A stretch of DNA of 64,000 bases, taken from NCBI GenBank assembly GCA_965207805.1, contig OZ242312.1, positions 1,302,001 to 1,366,000 of the forward strand, read 5' to 3'. Every line of letters starts with the position of its first letter. Position 1 is the stretch's first letter. The position numbers and the translations under genes were made by a program. The notes under the pieces were generated by a model. It searched no databases. It had not been told where the DNA came from and saw nothing but the letters and a program-made list of their open reading frames with translations. This DNA comes from Palauibacter sp965207805 (GTDB lineage: Bacteria; Gemmatimonadota; Gemmatimonadetes; Palauibacterales; Palauibacteraceae). Below, one piece after another: positions 1 to 7,362 of this stretch.

Positions 1-149
1 GGGTTCGAATCCATGACGCGTTCCTCGACCCGCTCGTGCGACTGGAAAGCGCCCGCTTGCCGCAGCATGTGGTCGACGAGCGTCGTCTTCCCGTGATCGA
101 CGTGGGCGATGATCGCAATGTTCCTGATCTTCCCGGGCGGGGGTGCCAA
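1..149 (-). CDS. typA: Translational GTPase TypA/BipA, N-terminal fragment
   Basis: Only the first 49 codons lie in the window; the gene runs off the left edge. The translated start contains KIRNIAIIAHVDHGKTTLVD, the P-loop (G1) signature of the BipA/TypA ribosome-binding GTPases, followed by a family-typical QAGAF and ERVMDSN stretch, which matches TypA better than LepA or EF-G. No ATG exists in frame. TTG at 149 is chosen because GAGG sits about 7 nt upstream and because family proteins begin only a few residues before KIRN. In other bacteria TypA is a ribosome-associated GTPase involved in stress adaptation and subunit assembly. It is divergent from the next gene, with about 170 bp between them. 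Identity is solid; the start codon is less certain. Confidence 0.88.
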   Translation of the reverse strand, partial: MAPPPGKIRNIAIIAHVDHGKTTLVDHMLRQAGAFQSHERVEERVMDSN

Positions 150-323
150 GCCGGCCTCGACTTCCGCGTACTCGTGGTTGGGGGGAAACGGCGGGGAATC
201 GCGGGGACATTCTACGGTCGCCGGCGCCGGACGACAAAAACTGTGCGTGGCGGCAAGGGCGACACTAGGTTGCCGCGGCGATTCTGGCAGGGCCGGAGGT
301 GCGAGCTGAGGACGAAAAAGTGG

Positions 324-860
324 ATGGCGGTGGCCGGACTGTCGGTCGTCTTCGTGTGGGTCTCGATCTGGTTCCGATTCCGGGAGGTCGAGCCGCCGCC
401 GCCTCCTCCCGAGCCTCCCGATCTCCGAATGTGGGATTTCCTCGGCTGCCGGCATCTCCAGTTCGACACCTGGCTCCCGGATGAGGGTGGCGATCCTCCC
501 GAAGCCGACCCGCCCGTGGTGCGGTCGCTCATGCTGTTCGCCGACTCCGTCGACGCGTACGGGAGGGAAATGACCGCCTACAAGGCCGTCCCTCTCGAGG
601 GCGACGGAGATCTCTCCGGCTTGGAGACGCGCTGGTTCACGCGGGCCGACACGCTCTGGGTCGTGTGGTCGAGTCCCGAGGTGCGGGGCGCCGTGGCGCT
701 GCGCCGGGCGCGCGGAGAGATGGTCGGACGGGCGGTGGCGCGGCTACGGGGGCAGGCTGCGGCCGCGGCGGGTGACGGTTCGATGCAGGCCCGGGCGACG
801 TCCTGGGAAGTGAACTGCCACTCCCTGCGCCCCGACCGGATCGGCCCCGTAGACCGCTAG
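324..860 (+). CDS. Hypothetical single-pass membrane-anchored protein
   Basis: 178 residues, not recognised. The N-terminus (MAVAGLSVVFVWVSIWF) is a hydrophobic anchor or uncleaved signal, followed at about residues 25-40 by a proline run (EPPPPPPEPP), as in envelope proteins that cross the periplasm. The remainder is soluble, Arg/Ala-rich towards the end, with two Cys (residues ~41 and ~167). The ATG at 324 is preferred over longer readings because it puts the hydrophobic segment at the N-terminus. The upstream part of the open frame overlaps the divergent typA gene and looks non-coding. Its stop overlaps the stop of the converging GroES gene in a shared CTAG. Function unknown; the gene call rests on frame length and anchor architecture. 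Confidence 0.6.
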   Translation: MAVAGLSVVFVWVSIWFRFREVEPPPPPPEPPDLRMWDFLGCRHLQFDTWLPDEGGDPPEADPPVVRSLMLFADSVDAYGREMTAYKAVPLEGDGDLSGLETRWFTRADTLWVVWSSPEVRGAVALRRARGEMVGRAVARLRGQAAAAAGDGSMQARATSWEVNCHSLRPDRIGPVDR

Positions 861-1255
861 AGGAACGAGGGGTCGAAGCCCTCGGCGGCTTTGTCGCCCT
901 CACTCTCCTCACGGACCAGGGTGAGGATCGCGCCCTGCGGTGCGACGAGGTACTGGGTGCCCTCGAAGGTGATCTCTACGGCGGCCTTCCGGAAGAAGAG
1001 GGCGTAGTCTCCCGGCCGCGCCTGCATCGGGAGATAGCGGGCCTCGGTCGCGCCGATCTTCCACGGTTCGTCGTCGAGTTCGGCGGGCGGCCCGACCAGA
1101 GTCCCGGGGCCGACGGCCACGACCGTCCCCGCCTGCACCGCCTGCTTGTCGATGGCCGTGGGAGGGAGGTAGAGGCCGACGTTCGTGCGGTCCTCACCCT
1201 CCAGCGGCTCGATGAGCACGCGGTCGCCGACGACGATGAGTTTCTTCTCGCTCAT
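857..1255 (-). CDS. GroES-family co-chaperonin, stand-alone and extended
   Basis: 132 residues with the Cpn10 fold pattern: GDRVLIEPLEGEDRTNVGLYLP at the start (canonical GroES reads DRVLVK..E.E..T.GGI.LP), then AGTVVAVGPG and, near the end, a beta-strand pair ending in VREES. The mobile-loop position (residues ~17-32) is present but differs from the usual KTAGGIVLP. The protein is about 35 residues longer than typical GroES. The extra length lies between the VGPG turn and the GDYALFFRK strand (where GroES has GD.VLF.KY) and in an acidic C-terminal tail. No groL is adjacent, so this may be a second, divergent co-chaperonin instead of the housekeeping copy. Family assignment is good; whether it partners GroEL is inference. 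Confidence 0.8.
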   Translation of the reverse strand: MSEKKLIVVGDRVLIEPLEGEDRTNVGLYLPPTAIDKQAVQAGTVVAVGPGTLVGPPAELDDEPWKIGATEARYLPMQARPGDYALFFRKAAVEITFEGTQYLVAPQGAILTLVREESEGDKAAEGFDPSFL

Positions 1256-1312
1256 GCGGCACGATAGGGAACCGTGGTGGCCCCGGACAGGTTCATCGGC
1301 CGGTTCGGGCTT

Positions 1313-2437
1313 TCAGCCGGTTCGGGCTCCCGTCGCCGGGTCGTCGTCGATCTGCGAACGTTCGCTCGCGATGAAGCTGTCCACGCTCTCGGGCACGAGG
1401 AGGCTGTCGGCGATGCGGGCGATCTCCTCCGCCTCGCGCCACCGCGCCTCGAGTTCCTTCAGCTCCCCCTCCAGCGCCTCGCGCTCCGCCTGCTCGTGCG
1501 TCGCCATCTCGATCGCCAGCCGCATGTCCACCTTGAGACCCGCGAGGGTGCCGGGAAGCGGCTTCATGAGATTCTCGATCTTCTTCGCGGGAAGATCCGC
1601 CTTTCCCGAGCCGGAGAAATCGTTCATGGCGCGTCTGGCCGCCCCCGGCAGGAACGCCTCCGGGTGTCCCGCGTCCTCGATCCGCTCGACCGCGTCGCGG
1701 ATTGCCTTCCGCGCTCCGCCACTTCGATTGGCATGGGCCATGAGCTGGCCCGCGAGGCCGATCGCTTCGCTCCCGTGAACGATCATGGTGTGTCGGCGGT
1801 TCTTGCGCTTGTTCGTCCGGTCCCACTTTCCCCACCCCGGGATGTGATCCACGCGCAGGTCCCATCCCGAGGCATCCGCGCTCGGTACAAGGCGGGAGGT
1901 GTAGAGGTGCTTTCGCTGGACGCGAATGCGGTCGCCGCGCTCGTCCCTGAGGCGGAGGAGGACGCGATCCCGGTACCAGGCTTGAGCCCCCTGGAAGAGC
2001 CCCGGGAAGATGCCGCCCATCGCGAACCCGGCGATCGTGCCACCGACGACGACCGCGCCCGCCGCCGCTCCCACGGCCCCCGTGACAAGCACGGTGCGCC
2101 GCCGCCGCCGGCCGAACTGGTCGCCGTAGCGCCACGCGGCGAACTCCTGCCGGACGGGGTCGCCGACGCGGACGAGTTCGAGACCCTCCTTCAGCTTCGC
2201 GAGACCGATGTTGTCGGAGGCGACCCGCATGCGGGTGCTCTCGAAGGCGCGCTCGCAGGCTTCGATCGCCTCCCAGCGCGTCTCCAGCGGGGAGAGGTTC
2301 CAGCGCTCGCAGCGCCGGCACACGACCCACAGCCTTCCCTTGGCACCGTCGAAGGCGAGGCGGCGGCCGACCGGGAACTCCTCGATGGCCTCGTTCCGCG
2401 CGAGGTCGCCGTGGCAGAAGATGCAGGTCGTGTACAT
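1313..2437 (-). CDS. Zinc-ribbon membrane protein, paralog 2 of a tandem pair
   Basis: 374 residues. Two CxxC pairs (CIFC near residue 5 and CRRC near residue 41) form a probable N-terminal zinc ribbon. A conserved basic region (WRYGDQFGRRRRR) leads to an Ala/Gly/Val-rich hydrophobic segment near residues 120-150, a soluble middle domain with a basic patch, and a C-terminal Glu/Ala/Arg-rich coiled coil (ALEGELKELEARWREAEEIA). The protein is closely similar along its length to the gene just upstream, nearly identical over the first ~110 residues and the coiled coil. Its ATG directly follows the TGA of that gene with no gap, so the pair is translationally coupled. I do not recognise a named family. 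A membrane-tethered zinc-ribbon protein is all the sequence supports. Confidence 0.72.
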   Translation of the reverse strand: MYTTCIFCHGDLARNEAIEEFPVGRRLAFDGAKGRLWVVCRRCERWNLSPLETRWEAIEACERAFESTRMRVASDNIGLAKLKEGLELVRVGDPVRQEFAAWRYGDQFGRRRRRTVLVTGAVGAAAGAVVVGGTIAGFAMGGIFPGLFQGAQAWYRDRVLLRLRDERGDRIRVQRKHLYTSRLVPSADASGWDLRVDHIPGWGKWDRTNKRKNRRHTMIVHGSEAIGLAGQLMAHANRSGGARKAIRDAVERIEDAGHPEAFLPGAARRAMNDFSGSGKADLPAKKIENLMKPLPGTLAGLKVDMRLAIEMATHEQAEREALEGELKELEARWREAEEIARIADSLLVPESVDSFIASERSQIDDDPATGARTG

Positions 2438-3574
2438 TCAGGCGTTTTTCGTCGCGCTTGCGGGTTCGTTCGCGGGTTCGACGTCGGGCCGCGCGCGCTC
2501 ATCCTCGATGAAGTCCTCGATGCTGTCCGGAACGAAGAGGTTGTCGGCGATGCGGGCGATCTCCTCCGCCTCGCGCCACCGCGCCTCGAGTTCCTTCAGT
2601 TCGCCTTCGAGCGCCTCGCGTTCGGCCTCCTCGTGCGTCGCCATCTCGATCGCCAGCCGCAGACCCGGGTTGAGGCCGGCGAGGGAGCCCGGCAGGGGCT
2701 TCCGAAGCCGTTCGAGCGCCGACGCATCCGCCCGGCGACCATCCCCCCAGGAGGGAGACCGGCGGGCCACCGAGCCTGAACGCCGGATGGCCTGTTGCGC
2801 CAGTTCCGCGGCTTCCGGGAGAAATGCCTCCGGATGGCCGGCGCGCTCGATGCGGCGCACGGCACCGCGGATCTCGTCCTTCTTACCCCCGCGGCGGTTG
2901 GCCTGGGCCATCAACTGACCGGCAAGCGCGAGCGCCTCGCGTCCGTGGACGATCATCGTCCTCCGCCTGTCCCCTCCAGCATGGCCGGGAAGGTGGTCGA
3001 CGTGCAGCCCCCAGCCGCGTCCCTCGTCATCCGGCACGAGATGGGATGTGTAGAGGTGTTTCCGCAGAACCCGAACCGGCCCGCCGCGCTGGTCCCGGGT
3101 CCGCAGGATCACGCGATTGCGATACCACCTCTGCGACAGCCTGGTCCCGATCCAGAGTCCGCCCAGGGAGACGAAGCCTCCCGCCCAGAGGGCCCCGACG
3201 GCGGCTGCCCCGGCGCCGGTGATGAGCATGGCCCGCTTGCGGCGCCGGCCGAACTGGTCGCCGTAGCGCCATGCCGCGAACTCCTGCCGGACGGGGTCGC
3301 CGACGCGGACGAGTTCGAGGCCCTCCTTCAGCTTCGCGAGGCCGATGTTGTCGGAGGCGACCCGCATGGGCGTGGTCTCGAACGCGCGCTCGCAGGCCTC
3401 GATCGCCTCCCAGCGCGTCTCGAGCGGCGAGAGGTTCCAGCGCTCGCAGCGCCGGCACACGACCCAGAGCCGTCCCCTCGCGCCGTCGAAGGCGAGGCGG
3501 CGGCCGACCGGGAACTCCTCGATGGCCTCGTTCCGCTTGAGGTCTGCGTGGCAAAAAATGCACGTCGTATACAT
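2438..3574 (-). CDS. Zinc-ribbon membrane protein, paralog 1 of a tandem pair
   Basis: 378 residues from the ATG at 3574; the start is fixed by alignment with the downstream paralog, which begins with the same MYTTCIFCH residues. The open frame extends further upstream but that part reads into the PadR promoter and is not conserved. The architecture matches its neighbour: CxxC/CxxC ribbon, FAAWRYGDQFGRR basic stretch, a hydrophobic segment around residues 115-150, a variable middle, and the C-terminal coiled coil. The two copies differ most in the membrane segment and in an insertion (SGSVARRSPSWGDGRR) in this copy. It is the first gene of a two-gene minus-strand operon, divergent from padR across a 151-bp spacer carrying an inverted repeat. 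Function unknown. Confidence 0.72.
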   Translation of the reverse strand: MYTTCIFCHADLKRNEAIEEFPVGRRLAFDGARGRLWVVCRRCERWNLSPLETRWEAIEACERAFETTPMRVASDNIGLAKLKEGLELVRVGDPVRQEFAAWRYGDQFGRRRKRAMLITGAGAAAVGALWAGGFVSLGGLWIGTRLSQRWYRNRVILRTRDQRGGPVRVLRKHLYTSHLVPDDEGRGWGLHVDHLPGHAGGDRRRTMIVHGREALALAGQLMAQANRRGGKKDEIRGAVRRIERAGHPEAFLPEAAELAQQAIRRSGSVARRSPSWGDGRRADASALERLRKPLPGSLAGLNPGLRLAIEMATHEEAEREALEGELKELEARWREAEEIARIADNLFVPDSIEDFIEDERARPDVEPANEPASATKNA

Positions 3575-3647
3575 TCGCCTCCAATGTCGTGGACCGGCTC
3601 GGTCGGGGATACCCGCGAACGACGCCGCTCTTCGTATACAGATTTGC

Positions 3648-3670
3648 GATATAAAGATGATCTTTATATC
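3648..3670. promoter_or_regulatory. Perfect inverted repeat, likely PadR operator
   Basis: Two 11-base arms, GATATAAAGAT and its exact reverse complement, flank a single G. The element is A/T-rich inside otherwise GC-rich DNA. It lies 55 bp before the padR start and in the spacer shared with the divergent zinc-ribbon gene. A 6-bp GTATAC palindrome at 3634-3639 is close by. PadR repressors bind such dyads in their own promoters, so autoregulation is the natural inference; binding is not shown by sequence alone. Confidence 0.6.
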
Positions 3671-3725
3671 TTGTCTCAACGGCTGGCTCGCTACGGACGC
3701 GGACCCTTCGACGTGGAGATGCAGC

Positions 3726-4052
3726 GTGCAGGCCACTCTCTCGAAACGAATCAACGAACTACTCGTGCTCGCGGTCCTGGAGCGAGGACCCGCCCACGGC
3801 TACCAGATCGCGCTCTCCGTGGAGGAACGGACGGGGGGCGCCTTCTCGTTTCAGCACGGGACGCTCTACCCGATCCTGCACCGGCTCGAGACCGACGGGC
3901 ACGTGCGCGGCAAATGGGGCGGGGAAGGCCGGCGGCGGAAGACGTACGAACTCACCGACGCCGGTCGTGCCGAGCTGGCGGCAGGGGCGGCGCAACTGGA
4001 GCGCCAGTTTCGGGTGCTGCTGGAACTCTTCGGAGGAACCCATGCGGCCTGA
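3726..4052 (+). CDS. PadR-family transcriptional regulator
   Basis: 108 residues, typical of the short PadR subfamily. The winged helix shows the family signature: LLVLAVLERGPAHGYQIA, then FSFQHGTLYPILHRLE, then a basic wing and YELTDAGRAEL, followed by a short dimerisation helix. GTG at 3726 is chosen because a GGAG motif sits 7 nt upstream at 3715-3718 and because it gives the family-typical N-terminus. It overlaps the next gene by 11 nt (its TGA lies inside the permease-prefix frame), so the two are co-translated. PadR regulators coupled to membrane proteins usually repress their own operon until an effector binds. The 11-bp-arm repeat at 3648-3670 is the probable operator. Confidence 0.93.
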   Translation: MQATLSKRINELLVLAVLERGPAHGYQIALSVEERTGGAFSFQHGTLYPILHRLETDGHVRGKWGGEGRRRKTYELTDAGRAELAAGAAQLERQFRVLLELFGGTHAA

Positions 4053-4809
4053 ACATCCGCTGGCCGACGTCGAACGGAATCTTGCGGTGCCGCCGCGCCG
4101 CCGCCTCGATCTGCTGGAGGAAGTCGATGCCGACGTGGAGGCGCTGCAGGCGGAACTGGAACGTCGCGGCTACGGGCCGGCGCAGGCACGCCGCGCCGCG
4201 CTCCGCCAGGTCGTGCCCCGCACGGAGACACTTGCACAACTCGAAGCGCAGCATGCGCCGCGGCTCAGCCGCTGGGCGCGGGGCACGGGGTGGATCGACC
4301 GGGCGGAACGTCTCGGCATCGTCGTGGCCACGGGTGTGGCCGGAGCGGTCGCGTTCACGACGATCCTCCGGTCCGGCCCGCTCGGCTCGGCAGCCGTGCT
4401 GGCCTGGCTCCAGGTCATCGTGATTGCCCTGCTCGCCGCGAACTGGACCCGGGCCGCCAAGCGTCTCTGGATCGCCGGCGACCTGCGGCCGGATCTGCGA
4501 CGCCGGCTGTGGGAACGGCAGATCGGGCTCGTCGTCCTCGCCGTCGCTCTCGGGGCGCTGGGCGCCGCTTGGGAGGGATACAGCGCGTACGAAGCACTCG
4601 CGGCCGAAGATTTTGCCGTGCCGGCCATCGGGGACGCGGTCCGCCGCATCGTCTCCTGCGCCGCCCTCGGGTTCGGAGCCGCCATCTTCGGGCTCTTCGG
4701 CTGGCTCGCGATCACCCCGCGCCTGATCAGCGACGAGACGATCGAGCGCCGCATCTCGACGTTCTTCGCCGGTTCACGGCTTACGTCGACCTCACCGACC
4801 CGGAGGTAA
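4042..4809 (+). CDS. Permease-prefix-domain membrane protein
   Basis: 255 residues. The first ~75 residues are soluble and helical with the pattern of the permease prefix domain often fused to MacB-like ABC permeases (RRRLDLLEEVDADVEALQAELERRGY, then ARRAALRQV). About four hydrophobic segments follow (residues ~85-135, 150-170, 200-230). No MacB or FtsX domain follows, so this is a stand-alone prefix protein with its own membrane part. ATG 4042 has GGAGG 5 nt upstream and lies inside the end of padR. Together with the next gene it forms a three-gene PadR-controlled unit. Role unknown; the context suggests a membrane-stress or transport accessory function. Confidence 0.75.
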   Translation: MRPEHPLADVERNLAVPPRRRLDLLEEVDADVEALQAELERRGYGPAQARRAALRQVVPRTETLAQLEAQHAPRLSRWARGTGWIDRAERLGIVVATGVAGAVAFTTILRSGPLGSAAVLAWLQVIVIALLAANWTRAAKRLWIAGDLRPDLRRRLWERQIGLVVLAVALGALGAAWEGYSAYEALAAEDFAVPAIGDAVRRIVSCAALGFGAAIFGLFGWLAITPRLISDETIERRISTFFAGSRLTSTSPTRR

Positions 4810-4811
4810 GG

Positions 4812-5180
4812 ATGTCCTTCTTCGACTCACTCGGACTCATTCAGTATCCGATCTGGCTTGTCCTGGCGCTCATGCTGGTGCAGATCGTACGGGCCACGAT
4901 CGACCTGTTCCGCCCCGGATCCCCGACGGCAGTCCTGCGTATCCACTCCATCCTGATTCTGGGCGGCCTCGCGGCGTGCCTCGGCGTCCTCGGGTCGCTG
5001 ATCGGCGTCTGGATGGTGGCAGACCTCATCTCGCAAGTGAACGAGGTGAGTGCGAGCCTGACATGGAGTGGGATCCAGGTGACACTGGGATCGTCCGTCG
5101 TCGGTTTCCTGATCCTTGGCTTCGCGTCGGTCGCCTGGCTTGCTCTGCAATACGCGAGCGGACGCCGGGATCCGGCATGA
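4812..5180 (+). CDS. Small MotA/TolQ/ExbB-like membrane protein
   Basis: 122 residues with three hydrophobic segments (about 12-28, 45-70 and 88-112). The last two, linked by GVLGSLIGVWMVADLI and GIQVTLGSSVVGFLILG, resemble the paired transmembrane helices of TolQ/ExbB/MotA (LGLLGTVxG and the later ALxTTxxGL). The N-terminal helix and cytoplasmic loop are much reduced compared with genuine ExbB (about 240 residues), so a proton-channel function is not assured. ATG 4812 has GGAGG at 4802-4806 and starts 2 nt after the previous stop, so it belongs to the PadR operon. No ExbD/TolR partner is present nearby. Confidence 0.68.
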   Translation: MSFFDSLGLIQYPIWLVLALMLVQIVRATIDLFRPGSPTAVLRIHSILILGGLAACLGVLGSLIGVWMVADLISQVNEVSASLTWSGIQVTLGSSVVGFLILGFASVAWLALQYASGRRDPA

Positions 5181-5187
5181 CGCGCTG

Positions 5188-7332
5188 ATGCGGCTCCCGA
5201 CGCTCGTCGTTGCAGGTCTTGTCTTCGGGACCGGCGCCTCTGCCCCGGGGCCGGAGGAAGGCTTCGGGGGTCTGTCGCGGCGCGACTCGGCAGGGGTGGC
5301 GATTTCCGACAACGCGTCCGCCGACGCGCAGTTCGCGGGCGGGGCGGTGCACATCGCGGATCTCATGACGCCGGACAGCGCGCTCACGGCGCTCCCCTGG
5401 GGCGTGGTCGCGGATCCGACGGCCGAGCGGGTCTACGTGGCGGACGTGACGAGCGCGCGGGTCGCCGTCTTCGACGGCACGGGGGCCTTCGTGGAAGAAC
5501 TGGGCCGCGCGGGAGAGGGTCCGGGCGAGTTCCGGGGTGTGTCCGCACTGACCTTGGCGCCGGAGGGGACGCTCGTGGCGCTGGATGCGCGGCGGGGCGT
5601 GCTCAGCCGCTGGTCCCGGGACGGGGAGTTCACGGGCGAGGAACGGCTCCCGGCGAACTACTGGGGGCCCGGCTTCGCGGTCGGCGAGGGCGCGGCGGCG
5701 GACTGGTTCGCGACCGTGGGTTCGACCACGGCGGGTATGTCGATGGACCAGACGTTGGCGGTGCACACGCCGCGCGGAGCCGAACCGGTCCACGTCGTGC
5801 GGCGGGAACTGTCGCTGATGGAACTGCCGTGCGCGTCCATGCCCGCCCCGAAGGTGTTCGCGCCGGACGCGGTGTGGGCGAGCCGCGGCGACACGATCTG
5901 GTTCGCGAACGGGGACGGGTTCCGGATCGACGGCTACGCGCGGGGAGAGGTCTTCGCCAGCGTGCGCCGGGCGGCGGCCCCGGCGATCCCGGTCACGCGG
6001 GCGATGGCGATGGCGTCGCTCTCCTTCGGCCCGGGCCCGTACGGGAGCCTCATGCGGCAGTGCGGGGTGACGGCCGGGGAAGTGGTCGACGCCACCGGGT
6101 ACGAAGAGGTGCTGTCTCCCATCGTCGGGCTCACGCCCGATCCGGCGGGCGGCCTGTGGGTGTCGCGACGCACGGACGGCCTTATTCCCGAGGTCATTGA
6201 CATCTTCGGGGCCGGAGGCGGATACCTGGGGACGCTCGACATCCCGGCCATCCCCGTCGGGTTCGCGTCGCCGTCGCGGCTGGTGGCCGTGCGGCCGGTG
6301 ATGGAGACGGGAGAGATCCGGGTGTCGCTGTATGAAGTCGGGACGAACGCGGCGGCGGTTGGGGCATCGGGCGCCCGCGACGGCCGCGGGCTCGCCGGGG
6401 GGAGCCCGCCCGGGCGGATCGGGTCGGTACTGCGCGGCGGGTCCCGACAATCGCCCTCCGCCGCGGCGGAGGGCCCTCCCCGCCGTTCCCCGGAGCCCAA
6501 CCCGGCGGGCCTGCGCGAGTTCAGCGACTGCGACCTCTGTCCGGTCATGGTGGAAATGCCGCCGGGCGGGTTCGTGATGGGAAGGGCCGAGGGCGAGGAC
6601 CGGCGCCTGGGGCTCGACCGGGAGCCGGATCGGCCGGAGTTCAGCCGGGAGCGGGAGCGTCCCCGCGTGCGGATCGAGTTCGGACACCGGTTCGCCATCG
6701 GAAAGTACGAGGTGACGTTCGACGAGTGGGACCGCTGCGTGGCCGCGGGAGGGTGCGACTACCGGCCCACGGACCGGGGATGGGGCCGGGGCGACCGTCC
6801 CGTGATCCACGTCTCTTACCTCGACGCCGAGATGTACCTCGCCTGGCTGACGGAGGTCACTGGCCGCCCGTACCGGCTGCCGAGCAGCGCCGAGTGGGAA
6901 TACGCGGCCCGCGCCGGGACGACGACCGCCCGCTGGTGGGGGGACGAGGTCGGGCGCGGGCACGCGGTGTGCGAAGAGTGCGGGCTCGAGTGGGAGGTGG
7001 GATCGACCGCGCCCACGGGGTCGCTGCCGCCGAATCCGTGGGGCCTGCATGACATGCTCGGCAACGTGTCCGAACTCGCGGCCGACTGCTGGGTGGCCAC
7101 CTACGACGAGGTGCCCACCGACGGCTCACCTGTCCGCGAAGCGTCCCGCCACTGGAGCGAGGGCCGCTGCCTGCGCCCCACCTGGAGGGGCGGCGCCTTC
7201 AGCTACTTCCGCTGGACCGTGCGCTCGGCGTGGCGCAGCGGCGGCAGCATTCTGGCCACCGCCGAAGAGCGCCACACCCACCCCCAGGTCGGCGGCGGCA
7301 CAGGCTTCCGCGTCGCCCTCACGCTCGACTGA
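5188..7332 (+). CDS. Secreted beta-propeller fused to SUMF1/FGE-like domain
   Basis: 714 residues. The start at ATG 5188 gives a signal peptide (MRLPTLVVAGLVFGTGASA). Residues ~50-390 carry repeated propeller blades (DPTAERVYVADVTSARVAVFDGTG, LGRAGEGPGEFRGVSAL), the 6-bladed propeller type common in Gemmatimonadota. A low-complexity Gly/Ser/Pro/Arg linker (~390-445) follows, then a formylglycine-generating-enzyme-like domain to the end: VEMPPGGFVMG, YEVTFDEWDRC, RPYRLPSSAEWEYAARAG, WGLHDMLGNVSELAADC, a terminal GGGTGFRVAL. The catalytic Cys pair of true FGE is not evident near the RGGAF...RSAWR region, so a binding or structural role (as in many SUMF1-like proteins) is more likely than sulfatase activation. 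The fusion and its palindromic linker are unusual. It starts 7 nt after the ExbB-like gene. Confidence 0.82.
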   Translation: MRLPTLVVAGLVFGTGASAPGPEEGFGGLSRRDSAGVAISDNASADAQFAGGAVHIADLMTPDSALTALPWGVVADPTAERVYVADVTSARVAVFDGTGAFVEELGRAGEGPGEFRGVSALTLAPEGTLVALDARRGVLSRWSRDGEFTGEERLPANYWGPGFAVGEGAAADWFATVGSTTAGMSMDQTLAVHTPRGAEPVHVVRRELSLMELPCASMPAPKVFAPDAVWASRGDTIWFANGDGFRIDGYARGEVFASVRRAAAPAIPVTRAMAMASLSFGPGPYGSLMRQCGVTAGEVVDATGYEEVLSPIVGLTPDPAGGLWVSRRTDGLIPEVIDIFGAGGGYLGTLDIPAIPVGFASPSRLVAVRPVMETGEIRVSLYEVGTNAAAVGASGARDGRGLAGGSPPGRIGSVLRGGSRQSPSAAAEGPPRRSPEPNPAGLREFSDCDLCPVMVEMPPGGFVMGRAEGEDRRLGLDREPDRPEFSRERERPRVRIEFGHRFAIGKYEVTFDEWDRCVAAGGCDYRPTDRGWGRGDRPVIHVSYLDAEMYLAWLTEVTGRPYRLPSSAEWEYAARAGTTTARWWGDEVGRGHAVCEECGLEWEVGSTAPTGSLPPNPWGLHDMLGNVSELAADCWVATYDEVPTDGSPVREASRHWSEGRCLRPTWRGGAFSYFRWTVRSAWRSGGSILATAEERHTHPQVGGGTGFRVALTLD
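6454..6473. repeat. Perfect 20-bp palindrome in the domain linker
   Basis: Two 10-base arms (CCCTCCGCCG and its complement) with no spacer lie in the DNA encoding the linker between the propeller and the SUMF1 domain, overlapping a second palindrome (GGAGGGCCCTCC) at 6468-6479. Such dyads are more typical of intergenic DNA than of coding DNA. It could be the relic of a spacer between two formerly separate genes, or chance in GC-rich sequence. Confidence 0.45.
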
Positions 7333-7362
7333 GAGCGCCCGCCCCGCGCGGCGCGACTGCGT

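Noticed and set aside
1..20. GGGTTCGAATCC resembling a tRNA T-loop at the very start of the window
   Set aside because: It lies inside the typA coding sequence and encodes conserved residues (MDSN); no tRNA arms surround it.
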